The translations under genes were made by a program, and so were the position numbers. From the NCBI RefSeq assembly GCF_028453695.1, contig NC_135782.1, positions 11,098,001-11,162,000 of the forward strand: DNA of 64,000 bases. Direction: 5' to 3'. Positions 25,118 through 37,374 of this stretch are shown here, piece by piece (the first letter of the stretch is position 1; every line of letters begins with the position of its first letter). The DNA is from Augochlora pura (Eukaryota > Arthropoda > Insecta > Hymenoptera > Halictidae). The notes beneath the pieces were generated by a model. It did not search any database. It saw nothing but the letters and a program-made list of their open reading frames with translations, and had not been told where the DNA came from.

Positions 25118-25336
25118 CCCCTTAAGCACGACGCGTCATTATATTGGCTTTCACAGATGTTTCGTGCTTTATTCAATTGTATAATGTGTTATTAAAGTAA
25201 ACGATTAAAATGAAAGTGTATATATACAATACACTATAAAAAGAAAATATATAAGTATACCGAAAAAAATATATATTAAGAAAAATGGCAATTTAGTTAT
25301 GAAGAACTTCATTTGCAAAAAATCCAGCCTAAGAGG
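25118..25336 (+). mobile_element. TTAA MITE family E (piggyBac-like)
   Basis: 219 bp between TTAA at 25114-25117 and 25337-25340. Left end CCCCTTAAGCACGA; reverse complement of the right end CCTCTTAGGCTGGA. The terminal match is imperfect, so this call is weaker than for families A, B and D. Confidence 0.5.
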
Positions 25337-25489
25337 TTAAAAGTCTCGCTAGAAACATTAAAAAAACATATTGTTATTTCGGTAAAATTATTTTCTTATT
25401 TTAAAGGTATTACGACACTGCATTGAACGTATCAATAATGAAAAAATGTTTTTTGAACAATCACACGAAAACAAGAAATATTCTGACAA

Positions 25490-26020
25490 GTCCGAAAGTC
25501 CGGCGCAGGATCGAAGACTATGCGGCGCGTCGCGACGTTCGGTGTGCCAGGCTCGGGAAGCGGTGAAGCATAGCTGGCGCATTATCACATACGTTAAGTT
25601 TTTCTGGCTCTATTGGCCCAGAGCGGGGCCACGAAAAACGACTGATTAATCGAACCAACACGGCGAACATTCTTGCGGCTGCATATACAGCCACGGGAAC
25701 CAGTAGCGGACCACTGGCCGACTGGTACCAACACCACACCCTGCGCTCCTACATTCGCACGGATGTCGGGAGAAGAGACACGAGCGGTCACCAGAAAAAC
25801 TCTCCCAATACCATCGGGAGGCCAGTTCCGCCAATGTCTTCGCGACGAAAACCGGAATGCGTTTCTTCGGTGCCTCGGTGCGTCCTCTGAACTTACAATT
25901 AACGCGGTACAATATCATACGCCCGCGAAAAAATTGGTCGACGGGTTGGTGCCTGGCCACGATGCTGACCATTACTCGTGACTTCCTGCGCGTTGTACCG
26001 GTACGCTGTCCAAAAGTATT
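25490..26020. other. CpG-rich island
   Basis: GC-rich, directly abutting a TTAA family A element. The overlapping frames of 65-139 codons show no domain and are considered chance. Confidence 0.35.
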
Positions 26021-26025
26021 CTTAA

Positions 26026-26219
26026 CCCTTTGCACTCGAAGCCGTTTTAAAATTGCAAATATCACATTATTTTCCTGGCTCGCAGTATTTCCATTCTATG
26101 AACAATTTCACCTTATAACAGTTTTTTATATCTAAACTTTGTTAGTACAAAAATGATCTTGGACGTGATAGAACGTAATATAGTCAACGTAGATATAGTC
26201 ACCACGCGAGTGCAAAGGG
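26026..26219 (-). mobile_element. TTAA MITE family A (piggyBac-like), copy 1
   Basis: 194 bp between TTAA at 26022-26025 and TTAA at 26220-26223. Both ends begin with the same 13 bases, CCCTTTGCACTCG, in inverted orientation. The right end read in reverse (CTCGCGTGGTGACTAT) corresponds to the left ends of the other family A copies, so this one is inverted. It has no coding capacity. Confidence 0.88.
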
Positions 26220-26223
26220 TTAA

Positions 26224-27081
26224 TCCTTCGAGGAAGCTTGTACAGTGTCTCAACTTGACCCAGTGTTTGCGAAAAGAAAGTATAAGAAATAAGTTTACAG
26301 AATAAATGACAATTCAGACTTCGGAAATATAAGTTTGATATGTGTAATTTAATTTTAATACGCAGGGTGAGTTAATTAATTCGTTGTTAATTTTTCTTGT
26401 AAATTACATGTATAAACAAATGTTTCGTACGAAAGTTGTTTGACTTAAGTTGCAACATAATATGGGAATACAGTTTTCCTATTTTCCTTGTGGAAGGCGG
26501 TAGAAAAATAATAATACAGTTCATAATGTGAAGCAATATTTTGATTGTAATCAAATAAATTTACAATATTTTGATTGCAATAAATTTCCATAATTGTAAT
26601 TAAGGAAAACAGAATCGGTATTATTATTAAATTATTTTATTTGATCTTTTCATAATTTTTTAAATTTTGTTTAGTCATTTTATGGTCAATATAATTACCC
26701 CTAACTATTGTTTATTTATGAAGAAATCCACTGTACACTAAAACGTCTTTTGACCTTTCACATACTCTACCATTAAAAAGAACAATGGCAATAAAAATAA
26801 GAAATTGATTGTTAAATTGAAATGAGTTTAAAATTATGCATAGATTATGATGATAAGAACTGCAGAAATTAATTTCGAAAACGGATGTTTTCTAAAAACG
26901 TAGATATGGAATATCTTTTGTCAAATGGCAATCTTTGCACAATACAATAAATCAGTCATTGAAACTGCACATTCATTTTCGTGTACATTTATAACATAAA
27001 GAACGAAATATCAAGTTTATTAATACGTCTTTATTAAATGTGTTTTGTAAAATTCGCAGCATAGTTAAGCGACTGTAATAA
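26224..27081. other. AT-rich intergenic stretch, no gene seen
   Basis: Nothing was recognised apart from short internal direct repeats around 26530-26590 (CAATATTTTGATTG). Confidence 0.45.
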
Positions 27082-27265
27082 TCAATTAATCATGGTGCAA
27101 AAGTTTACCTTGTCATTTGATAAGAAATCTAGCTGAATGTCTATATAATGCTGATTTCTGTAATATTCTCCTACAATAACCTGTAATATTTCAATTAGCT
27201 ATGCTGCAAAAGTTTACGTTGTCATTCGATAAGAAATCTAACGGAGTCTGTACATGATGCTGATT
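27082..27265 (+). repeat. 109-bp tandem duplication
   Basis: TCAATTAATCATGGTGCAAA at 27082 recurs as TCAATTAGCTATGCTGCAAA at 27191. Each is followed by AGTTTACSTTGTCATTYGAT and AAGAAATCTA, then a TGATGCTGATTTC-like block. Confidence 0.8.
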
Positions 27266-27516
27266 TCGTCACCTCGTTACGTTGAAATCACCGACCTAGG
27301 TTTCTCCGGTACTGCTTCAGCCGACAGTAACATAACCAAAAGCAAGCTTGACAGACACCAGCGTTAACTGGCAACTACATTGATCGACGTTAGCTTCGAT
27401 AAGAGGCATTAGCAACGATAAGAACTGTACATACATTGTCAAGAATTATACGTACATCGTCAAGGAATATATATCAAGGAATATATATGTTAAGTAATAT
27501 ATCAAGGAATATAATA

Positions 27517-28428
27517 CTGTGATCAAAAAGTAAGGTGAAATTCTCATTTAAAACTCCTGAGCATTAGGAAGGCAGGTAAATTTTTTTCCTAAGTTGGTAG
27601 GACTGTCTATAACATTTGCCAAGCGTCTGTTTGCCAAAAGATTTAATTATCTCCGAGTTACACGTGTTTTTGTAAACAACCAAAAGTGAATTTTTCGATT
27701 TTTACAATGGTTGATCTTGTTGAGCAAAGAACTTGCATCAAATTTTGTTTGCGGACACGTTGAAAATGTTGCGGAAGGCCTTTGGTGATCAAACTATGCC
27801 CCAAAAAAAACGTTTATAAGTGGTGGAACGAGTTGAAAGCGGGCCGAGAACGCGTTGAAGACGAACCGCGCTCTGGACGACCATCAACGTCTACCGACGA
27901 GGGTCACGTCCAAAAAATCAAAGATTTGCTGCTTGAAAATCGTCGATTGACAATTAGAGACAATTAAGAATATTATTTGAGCGTTATGCGTCGTTTGCGT
28001 GAAGCTATTCGTCTGAAACGGCCGGAATTATGGGCAAACAACTCTTGGTTCCTTCATCACGATAATGCACCATGTGATACTGCATTGGTTCTTCGCGACT
28101 TTTTTGCCAAAAACTCGACTCGTATCGTCCCGCAACCACCTTATTCCCCTGATTTGGCTCCGTGCGACTTGTGGTTATTCAGCAAACTCAAAAGGCTAAT
28201 GTGTGGACGCCGTTTTCACACGATTCAGGAGATAAAAACCGAATCGAAGAAGGTCTTGAAGGCTATACCGGAAAAAGACTATTTCGACTGTTTCGAGGAC
28301 TGGAAGAAGCGTTGGCAAAAGTGCGTTTTATCGGACGGGGATTACTTTGCAGGGGATGAAATTCATTTGTAAAAATAAATAAAGAATTTACATTTTATAA
28401 ACAACTTCACCTTACTTTCTGATCACAG
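27517..28428 (+). mobile_element. Internally deleted mariner element
   Basis: 912 bp flanked by TA at 27515-27516 and 28429-28430. Inverted termini are CTGTGATCAAAAAGTAAGG on the left and CTGTGATCAGAAAGTAAGG (reverse complement) on the right, with one mismatch in the first 23 bases. These ends differ from those of the 2898-4177 element, so this is a different mariner lineage. It is about 370 bp short of full mariner length because the middle of the transposase is missing. Confidence 0.9.
27707..28372 (+). pseudogene. Mariner transposase remnant lacking its middle
   Basis: ATG 27707 starts an N-terminal helix-turn-helix region: VYKWWNELKAGRERVED then EPRSGRPST, ending near RRLTIRDN and a TAA at 27965. 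After a junction around 27965-27985 the frame resumes in the C-terminal half with RLKRPELWANN and HHDNAPCDTA. This is followed 34 residues later by the last Asp in SPDLAPCDLW, the D34D spacing of mariners. The protein then runs to the end at TAA 28370-28372. Roughly 125 codons, including the first catalytic Asp, are deleted. The N-terminal part also has a stop after the first 18 codons and a shift at the A-run near 27800. It cannot encode an active transposase. Confidence 0.88.
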
Positions 28429-28537
28429 TATATACGTATATCGTCAAGAAATATACATACAGCGTCAAGAACTATACATAAATTATCAAGAAAAATACAT
28501 ACAACGTCAAGCAATATACATATACTGTCAATTTCAC

Positions 28538-28803
28538 GGCAGCAGTGTGTACATTGACGAAAGGACATTGCTATCGATTAGTGCTGCTGACGATTGATAC
28601 AGGTGTCGATCAAACTTGGCTTCGGTGAATTTTTGCCAGTCGAACTGTTGTTAATAAAACCAACTCCGTTAATCTCGATGCAATGCTGTTTTCTCTTGAT
28701 ACAAATTACGATGTCTCCGATCTGAGTTTCTATTGATCTCTGAACCATGAAAACGAAGTCGTTTACGATACAATTGGTTACCTAACCCTTAATGTATAAT
28801 ATA
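28538..28803. other. Intergenic stretch, no gene seen
   Basis: Nothing was recognised. Confidence 0.4.
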
Positions 28804-29000
28804 TTAGGTCTGACATAAAATTATTTCCGTTCTCAAAAAAAAAAAGAAAGCAATAAATTTCGTATGCACCCAATATTTATTGTATTATTATAATAATTTA
28901 ATATAGTCCTGTTGCCAGCGAGATGACGATTTATGAATAACATTTTTGAATATCATTTTAATATATCCCAAAGTTTTAAGGTTCCACGAAAATGAATATT
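28804..29000 (+). mobile_element. Mariner-like terminal fragment, copy 3
   Basis: Starts TTAGGTCTGACATAAAATTA and continues with TTTCCGTTCTC, an A-run, and ATATTTATTGTATTATTATA, matching copy 2 (11451) closely and copy 1 (974) more loosely. It may extend to about 29040. No transposase is recognised. Confidence 0.5.
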
Positions 29001-29374
29001 TATTTAGATTTTTAAAATTTTTCTTATAGGTTCGAGATAATAAAGTTGGAGAAGCATGAGATTTTCATTTTCTCTTCGTTACACCATATGCTAGCAAAAT
29101 TAAAAAAGCATATTAGTAATTTTCTATTATCTAAATAAAATTTAGATCATTTAGTTAAGTTTTAATAAAATTATGATCACTTTAAAGAGTGTCGCATAAA
29201 GTCCTCGATTCTACCTACTTTGATTGCATTATTCGTGCTGCCGTTTAAGAACAGTTCACAATTGAACGGTGTTCCATAATAGGTACTTTTATCTTTTATT
29301 ACGCATGTGAATCAGCGTCGAATCTCCCAGCATCGATTGGCAGCACACGAGTCAATAGGAAACGGCCAGACATT

Positions 29375-29965
29375 CCGAGAAAAGAGGCGCGTTTCGAGCG
29401 CGAACGGCTGCGAGGAGGACTTTTCCTTTCGCAGTTCGTAGGCGAGAACGAAAACGCCACTTGTTATGCCGACACATCGCTTAGTTATTACGCGACGCGT
29501 ATCCGTTCCCCCTCGCTCGGCAGTTCAGCTTTAGCGAAACGGCCGCTTCTGCGTTTGAAGCGTCGCCACCCCGCCGCGACCTCACCCCCGGGAACTGTCG
29601 TTCCGCTCGTGGCCTCGCGGCTGATCAGAAAGCAGCCCGTCCTCGGGACAGACATTCCGCGCAGCCGGTGTAGCCGAAGTTAAACTTTACACCGTTCCGT
29701 CGGCGACTCCGCTGCTCTCACCCGGGACACGTGATCGCGCCATGTGTGGACGCCAACTTGCCCCCCTCCCCCACGGGCACACATACCGCCGTTGCTCGCG
29801 CGTAGGGCACGTTTGCGGTACGCCCCCGCACGGTGCTCCGCATCCGAGATTCCCGTGCCGTTTCGATGGGAAATCCATTTTCTCTCGTGTCTGCTCATAT
29901 CTGAGCGATCCACGTTAGTTTCGAGAACCGTTTGTCAACGATACGATAGTTAGGGACAGTGATTG
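29375..29965. other. CpG-rich island
   Basis: Sharp GC-rich block with a C-run at about 29760-29775. Competing frames of 63-77 codons on both strands carry no motif. Candidate promoter or enhancer island. Confidence 0.4.
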
Positions 29966-30207
29966 CAATCGCACGACTAGTTTCGTAACTAGGCAACGAA
30001 TTTTTATGCATATGCTTGTTTGTAGAGAAAGTAGTTGAAGTTGTGAACTTGTGTCTGTAGATAATATTAACCAGTTGGTTATCTTGATGAGTATTGATTG
30101 TGGATTTTATGTTATTTATTGCAAAAATTAGCAGACGATTTTTAATCCTTTTAGTATCAACCAAAAGAGTCGTGTGTAGCCGAGCAAAATGTGCAAAACT
30201 CGTTTAA

Positions 30208-30410
30208 CCCTCTTAGTACCGGTAAAAAGACTGTATCTGAGCGAAATGTTTAAATCTCGTTTGACGAAGAATTTTTAAAAGCCTGATAAATAACAAGTTC
30301 AAAAAGGGAGAAGAAATAAGAAATGAAATTGTTGTTTAATAAAAATATTGAGAGAACTATCTTGTCAATAATAGCCAACAACGATATATCGTTGTTCGGT
30401 TCTGAGAGGG
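30208..30410 (+). mobile_element. TTAA MITE family B (piggyBac-like), copy 2
   Basis: 203 bp, TTAA at 30204-30207 on the left and TTAT at 30411-30414 on the right (one base changed). Inverted homolog of 18506-18740: CCCTCTTAGTACCGG at the left, TATCGTTGTTCGG and CTGAGAGGG at the right. Confidence 0.75.
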
Positions 30411-30544
30411 TTATTGTAGTTTGATAAATTTTCGAAATGGAATTACAAGAATTTTGGAAAACTGAATAAATATTCAGTAAAAATATTTAAGAAAAACAAT
30501 ATTTTTTAAAGAGCAGCCAACAACCTTCTTCGGTACTAAGAAGG
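30411..30544 (+). mobile_element. Partial second copy of TTAA family B
   Basis: Directly after copy 2 the sequence again runs through AATAAATATTCAG, AGCAGCCAACAAC and GGTACTAAGAAGG before TTGA. This matches the right half of family B, so it is a tandem partial copy or nested insertion remnant. Confidence 0.5.
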
Positions 30545-30649
30545 TTGAAAACATCAGAAAAATGTTAAATATTTGACATAATCTTGACATTGTTTATGTA
30601 TTATTTTAAACTTATCGAAATGATTAAGGAAAGAAATGTTTACTAGAAT

Positions 30650-30705
30650 CGATAAAAAAATATTTTCATTTTGCATGAAGATCCGCAGTCTGGTCATAAT
30701 ACAAG
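30650..30705 (+). repeat. Dispersed repeat R1, plus copy
   Basis: TATTTTCATTTTGCATGAAG followed by ATCCGCAGTCT, the R1 core. Confidence 0.5.
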
Positions 30706-31936
30706 ATGTTATTATGGGAACAACATTTATTCTTGACGAGTATACTCGTGAAAAAATTAAGAAAACTATCTGGTAAAGAAGGGTATATAGTTTGATATAC
30801 TTTATTCAATTTAAATTAATTAATTAAATTAAATCACACGTATTAAATTAAATATGAAGAAATATGAAGAAAATCAAAAGTAGCATTTTCGTCACATGTT
30901 TGATTAAAATATAATCATTTCAATCTAATTTACGATAAATTCACTATATAACTTACTATATGATTAATTACAATACAGTTTAAAACGAAATTGGTTGATT
31001 AAAGATCTAGCTAATACTTCTACAGCTAAAATAATAAAATTACTTTCCGAACAATCCAATACCATAACTTTTATAAGCTTAGAAGACCTCTTGTTAACAC
31101 TTTATCCACCGGTAGCCTATAAATCGGCTTTCTCCCCCGATCGGTAGCCTGTGAATCGGTTGCCATAGTAACCCTTAATTTGTAATCTATTATTGAGATA
31201 AATGTATTAAATTGTACTACAAGCTTCAATATTATTATATAAATTTTTAAATATTAAGTACCTTTCGCAATTAATAAGACAAATAAAATCAAAATAGAAA
31301 CGAACAATTTTTACGACCAGCTGAGCGGTCAATAAAAAGTGTTAAGTTTGTCCTAGAACCGTCATTTAAAATTTTGAACAATCAGCAGAATGATACAACG
31401 AACCTGGAAACTCGAGGAATTGAGAATAGCATAAAACAGTTTTCTTTCAATATACAGTTATGTTCCACGGCGGAAGAAAATCCCCCACGGTCAAGAGCTG
31501 TGCAATCTCGCGCATTCCTCGCGGGACTAAATACACGATAATCTTCGAGCATTAGTCCAAGTGGTTAATTCGTTCTCCGTGCAGTAAACAAAAAATAAGA
31601 TACAACCGTCTATTTCGGATAAAATAATTTGCATTTCTTCCAACGGAATTACGGAGCTCGTGGCTAATAAAATTTGAGTAGCCCGAAAGGCTTCATCATC
31701 AATATCGCACGCAAATCAACGCGTAACCTTCAATTTTCTGCACGCGATGCGGATCATCAGTGTGAATCTTTTCTTGAAATAATACAGTTTGTTCACTTAA
31801 GGGCTGCTCCGACGTGAAAAATAAAGAAGCCGAAGCATTCGAAAATTATATGCTGTCGCAAATTAGAAACTGGTGTTCCTGGGTCGTAAATAGATTTCGT
31901 TGTCGCGTAATTACGCGGGGTGACATTTGCCACAGA
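30706..31936. other. Intergenic stretch, no supported gene
   Basis: AT-rich up to about 31450, then a mildly GC-richer patch (31450-31760) without open frames of interest. The duplicated motif CCGGTAGCCTATAAATCGG/TCGGTAGCCTGTGAATCGG lies at about 31108-31160. Confidence 0.4.
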
Positions 31937-31940
31937 TTAA

Positions 31941-32197
31941 CCCTTTGCACTCGAGTGGCGATTCTTTGGCAGCACTACAATTTCTATAATAAGAAGAAAG
32001 TTCTATAACATCCAAAGATCATTTTTATACCAATAAAATTTAGATCTACAAAATTGTTAAATAGTGATACTGTTGATACGAGTCACGAAAATCAATTTTG
32101 TATGCATAAAAGTGCACTTTCTTATATGGAATGGAAAGACTATGAGCCCAAAAAATGATTTCAAATTGACAGTTGAACCCGCTTCGAGTGCAAAGGG
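31941..32197 (+). mobile_element. TTAA MITE family A (piggyBac-like), copy 2
   Basis: 257 bp between TTAA at 31937-31940 and 32198-32201. Ends CCCTTTGCACTCGAGTGGCG and, inverted, CCCTTTGCACTCGAAGCGGG: 14 identical terminal bases. Confidence 0.88.
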
Positions 32198-32201
32198 TTA
32201 A

Positions 32202-33595
32202 TAACCAGTCACCCATGCGTTGTCAAATAGCTTGTCAACGATGTATTAAAATAGGAAAGGCTGTCGACAATACGCCAGAGTTTGATAAGAAATTAATTCA
32301 CGACCATCGCTATTGTTAATCGTTAATTGAAATGAGGGAATTTTGTTTCCTATTGCTAGTTGCGATTAATGATCAAAGTAGTTTAATCGATATTTGCGAT
32401 CAATAATTAACAACTCAATCATTAATTATGTATATATAATTGCATGTATATAATAAACAAATAAACATGATAAAGACAATTTTTAAATTGATCCAAATGT
32501 CAACAATTGTTGTCTTTTTCAATCGACGATTAATAATTAATTTCACCAATCGATGAAATCTGTCGTCGATTTTTCGACAATTAATGTCTTTAAATTCATC
32601 CAATCAAATCCAATTAAAAATGTTAAGTGATTATTGACCAACATATACACTAGATATAGTTCAATGATATGTTCATGTTTACAATAAATGTACAATTAAA
32701 AATCATTTGGTTATCAATTTTTAACAACATGAAATGAATGGTTTCTTAAAAGTATACCTTCTAACAATATGACACATTTAAGGTGCACATATTTATAACT
32801 ATTGAAATTGTAGAATTTCTTTGTAGAATAGTGACGAATAGATTCTATGGCTAAAATAGTAACTGGCTCTAATGACGAACATGAGCCAGTTATATTTCCT
32901 CCAGTCACTAATTAATCTACCAATTGTGATCATCTTGTGCAGATTACACTATTTTTGTAAATATTCTGTTTAGTACTGATATTTATCATGGAATGATTAT
33001 ATCAGCTAAAAAGATAAGAAATTTGTGCTACATAATATGAAACTGTATATTGAAAAAAATTTAGAAAAGCATTGTTCTAAAATTTTACTTGTACCGATAG
33101 ATAAACTTAAAACGTAGACTTAATTTTGTGACATTTATCATTCAGTTAGAATTTTAAAAATTGTTTCGATAGTAATATATGTATATTATACGTATACTGA
33201 ATTTAAAAATCATTTACTATATTTATTGTTTATTACACAATTATACCTTACATATTAGTTTGCTTGGAAAATTTGAGAATAGACCAAACAACAACATATA
33301 GTTTCTTTAAGAACAATTTATTAATTTATTTGAAAAGTTTGTTTCATTAAATTCGTATAGAAACTTTGAAACGAACATCCCGAACGACCTAATATTATCT
33401 ATTATAATTAAAGTTCGCATATACAGATATGCATTTGTTCTTTGTCACCTCTCTTAATCGACATGATAGAGAAAATAAATATATGCTAAATTAATTCAGG
33501 AAAATGTACAGTAAAAGTAGAAAATAAAATTTGCGTAAAATCGCAACAGCATTGTCGCAGGAAGCACGGTGTTAACTAAATCTTGTTTGAATTCA
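32202..33595. other. AT-rich intergenic stretch, no gene seen
   Basis: Nothing coding. A region of ATCGATTAAT-like short inverted repeats occurs at 32320-32600. Confidence 0.45.
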
Positions 33596-34330
33596 GAGAA
33601 GTGTACCATCCATTGTTACGGCGCGACAGCGGAGCCGCTAAACATGCAGACAGCGGATAGCAGGGCGAGCCCGGCGCTCCGTGGGGTGTTCGTCTGAGCG
33701 ATTTGGTGACATCAAAGTTTAATAAGCGCCATAAGCCGATCCGAACTGCGGCTAAAACTCGCCGGGCAATAAAACCAGCAATAAAGCGTTCGCGTTTCTC
33801 ACGCGCGGCGCGGCGGTGAGGCGGTGAGGCGGTGAGGCGGCGAGGCGGCGAGCGTGTAGCGGGGCGGAAAGTAAGCGTGCCTCGCTCGCGTGGTGGTTAA
33901 CCGAGAGGTTAGAAGGGCGGGAACGCATTAGCGGTGGAAGGTGGCGTGCTCATAGAGACGTCCGGTCGCCCAATTACTCCCGCATTAAATCAATGTTCCT
34001 CCAGGCCGGGCCATTCCGGCATCCCGGTAATAAACCGTGGCCAACATATCTGCACGACTTACGGCTCATCCCTTGCGCCGCTCCCGGGACAAGCCGCGCA
34101 CCCCGCGCGAGCCGGCCGAGGGGTTCGGCGGACCGAGGCTGCCGAGAAATGTGCTTTCTGTCGTAATATTTGGCTTTAAATCATGTCGCGCTGACAGGCC
34201 CCACTTTCTTCGCACCTTCTGATTCATCCGCGACACCGTCTTACTCCAGCTCTTTCACACCCTCTCTTCGATCCCCTTCGTGTTCGACGGTTTTTCGAAT
34301 CGTTTCGAAAATACGCTCGTGGACGAATGT
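33596..34330. other. CpG-rich island
   Basis: Strongly GC-rich with an 8-bp tandem (33813-33852). An 81-codon + frame at 33934-34179 has no domain. Candidate regulatory island. Confidence 0.4.
33813..33852 (+). repeat. 8-bp tandem repeat, 5 units
   Basis: Three units of GCGGTGAG followed by two of GCGGCGAG. Confidence 0.85.
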
Positions 34331-36400
34331 ATGGGGACGTATTTAAATATGGCATAACTTTGTTTAAAATTGCGCTAAATAATCTAAATTTTTTTAGATG
34401 ACAGAAGCACTAATCTATTAAATAGTAACTATAATACATTTTCTAAAATTTTACTGTTACTTGAAATATCAGAGGCAACTAAAAAGCTTGTGTCTTTTAA
34501 CTTTTTGATGTGAGTCCATAATGAAAATTTAAAAAATATAATTCGTAGTTCTTAGTAATTTATACTTATGCGGCATGTTCACCGAAATCGGTTAACGTAG
34601 AGCTAAACTGCAAAGATTACACAATTTTAAAAAACTGCAGTTTCTGAATACGATAATAAAAACAATAAGTTTTATTCGAATCAATTATTTCTCGAATTCA
34701 TTCGTGTATAGATAAATTCGTATTCGAATAACAAGTCACTTTTTATTCAGATAAATGTTTATTCAAATAAAGTCCAGAAAAATTGTTAACTGGATAAACT
34801 ATTCCATTGAATATCCATTTGACAATGTCAAATACAATATTATTTCGTTAACAAAGTTTAAGAACGAATGCTACCTTTTAGCATATAATTATTCCGGGAA
34901 AATAATTCAATTAAAGAAATAACATTCCTGCATTAAAAATTTTATTTATGAAAAAATCGAGTTTGAAAGATAAACATGATAATTCTCATATCAGTTGCTA
35001 CCCGACCGGTAACACCCTGTATAAATAAATTGAACAATTGAAAAATTAGATACATTGTATTACCTTATATACCTTAACTTGAATTCTATGCAAACAAAAT
35101 ATGTTTCATATATCAATTTTAATTTAATTGTAACAAATATCGACTGTATTACTGTGTATTCCTTATCGAAATCTCATTTGTTACTTAAACGTTTCACCGA
35201 ATGAAAATATCTATGGTGCTAGCGAAGTGAAAATCCTGCAAATTCGCTGAATAGAGGACTTTTTCATAGCACGGGTCGAAGTCAAACGAACTGAAGTCTA
35301 TGGCCGCGTTCAACCGTGAGATTAGCCTCGCGCACAATTTACGACGGCGATCTTATTCACCTCTTGGCTTCCATATAAAAGCTTTTTCCTGTAAGCTGCG
35401 ATACATCCTTTGGATGTCGGGGATCGTGTAAGGAGAACTCCTTTGGAGACTGTACGCCGTAACAAATTAACACTACTTACTCGTAATCGATACCAAGCTA
35501 CAAATTTTCCGCATTCATGGTTTGCACAAATACGTGCGACGCGAAGAGCGAGATTATAACTTGTTAAGAGAAATGTTAGTAAATATTGCTATATCAATCT
35601 TCGCTATGAGTCATTTAACTTTTTGAGCTTAATTCTTCTTGTAAACTATTGTAAACTGCTGTAGGAAAATGTTTAGAACGAAAGTTGTTTTGTGCAATGA
35701 GCAATATATATGGCAACAATGAATTTTTTGCTGTTTTTCTTTTTTATCAAAATATGAGGGTCACCTTGAGTTTTCGTAACTACAATGTGGAACATTTAAT
35801 TATGTTATTCGAAGTTTATTAAACACAAACTATAAAATTACAAGGATTCAGAAATTAATAGTTATTAAATAAATTAAATAATGAAATATTCTTTAGTCGA
35901 CTCTTAAACAAATGCAACCATGTAGACGATTAAGTAATACGATTAATATGTATGTATATAATTGTTTCATATTTTGTCAAGTGACCGTAAGATTTTAATA
36001 AAAAAGGAAAGTAGCAAAGAAGTTAATCGTTCCCATGTATGCTCCTCTTTATACAAAGCAACTTTTATTTAAAACATTCTATAAACAGTTTATAAGGAAA
36101 ATTGAAATGAAAGGAAAATGTAAAAGAAAATAATCTTACAGGTGATTTAGCATTAACGTATGAAAAACAATCTTGGAATGATTAGAAATTGTATAACAAT
36201 ATTCACTTAAACGAGTCGGGTTGTACTAATGTAATGATTTGCAGATTAAAATCGTATAACATTGTGAATCTTTTACACTTACCATTAGTTTATTGCAACT
36301 ATCTTAGTAAAGTATTATTTACAAAGTCAATAGAATAATGTTAATATTTTTAAAACACTTATTACACGAGAAAATAATAGAAGTGTCTTGGTTGTTTCAG
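34331..36400. other. AT-rich stretch, no supported gene
   Basis: A cluster of ATTCGAATAA-like palindromes lies at 34670-34770. A TATAAAA box at 35374-35380 sits in a GC-richer patch (35270-35470) and could be a core promoter on the + strand, but no clear initiator or ORF follows. Confidence 0.35.
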
Positions 36401-36433
36401 GTATCGAGATGACGCTCTCTGTTGGACAGACAG
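36401..36433 (+). CDS. Candidate 33-nt micro-exon
   Basis: A pyrimidine-rich acceptor (TCTTGGTTGTTTCAG, ending 36400) and a perfect donor (CAG|GTAAGA at 36434) enclose 33 bases. That length is a multiple of three, so inclusion would keep the reading frame. Two phases are open, reading YRDDALCWTD or IEMTLSVGQT; the third hits TGA. The flanks are AT-rich, like introns. There is no recognised family and no neighbouring exon in view, so this is inferred from splice signals alone. If real, it implies that this part of the window is intron of a larger + strand gene. Confidence 0.3.
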
Positions 36434-37028
36434 GTAAGATTCGCTCAACGATAAAAATAGTAATTAATTATAGAATTAATACTTTAACGATAGAACAGAA
36501 CACGAAAGTATTTGAAAACACGGCGATCTTATAAACATTGTCAGAACCATCGAATACATGTGGCGTAATTATAGACTTTACAAATATCTAAAAAATACTA
36601 AGCATATAAATATTTTCGTAAATACTATCGTATAGTATTTAGTATAAATTTTCATAGATATCGTATAGTGCATTCAATGAAGCTTAACATTTACTAGTTA
36701 CACAAAACGAAAACATTAAAACTAATTAAGAAGAAAATTATAACATAGAATATTTATTGTATAGAGATCTTTAGCCTTTACTCGTACACTGTGAACAATA
36801 GAGTCAAAGTGTAAAATGTAAACAAATGCCCCCGCAGAGTATATTATTAAAGAAACAAAATAATGACAAACTAAATAAACTTTCTTCGAAAGCCAAACTG
36901 AGCCTTTTTATCCAGTTTTAAAATTTGTAAATTCCTAATACAAAAAGAAAGAAATACTTTCTTCATTTATCGCGAAGAAGAAGAATATGTCTCTTGCACT
37001 GTCCAGTTATCGCGAAATAATACATAGT
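36434..37028. other. AT-rich stretch, no gene seen
   Basis: Nothing further was recognised. Confidence 0.4.
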
Positions 37029-37032
37029 TTAA

Positions 37033-37270
37033 CCCCTTGCAGTACTTTTATCTTCGCAGTTACAGCGATTAAATAATTTTCGATTAGAATATTTTCTTAG
37101 AGTAGAAATAAGATTAATATAGTGTGCTTGCAATTACTTCAGCCTTTAAATATTAGTGGCAAAAAGACAGAATTTTATTTCGACTTAAAAAGACGAAATC
37201 ACATTCATACTTAACAGGTTATTGTTAGAAATCATAATCACGAGTCTGACTCGTCACGTAGGGCAAGGGG
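37033..37270 (+). mobile_element. TTAA MITE family D (piggyBac-like), copy 2
   Basis: 238 bp between TTAA at 37029-37032 and 37271-37274. Left end CCCCTTGCAGTACTT; reverse complement of the right end CCCCTTGCCCTACGTGACGA. Subterminal CGAGTCTGACTCG palindrome as in 21302-21545. Confidence 0.8.
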
Positions 37271-37374
37271 TTAATTATGAAACGTATGTGCCCAATAGAA
37301 GCGTTTACAATCGAAAATGACGATTTTGAAAAATCATTGATCTCAAATCCGTCACCATTGCTCTATTTCCTACA

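Larger units (their letters stand above)
27427..28537 (+). repeat. Minisatellite split by a mariner insertion
   Basis: Units of roughly 22-24 bp built on ATACATACAGCGTCAAGAA run from about 27427 to 27515 and resume from about 28431 to 28537. The 912-bp mariner lies between the two halves, showing that the array predates the insertion. Confidence 0.7.
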
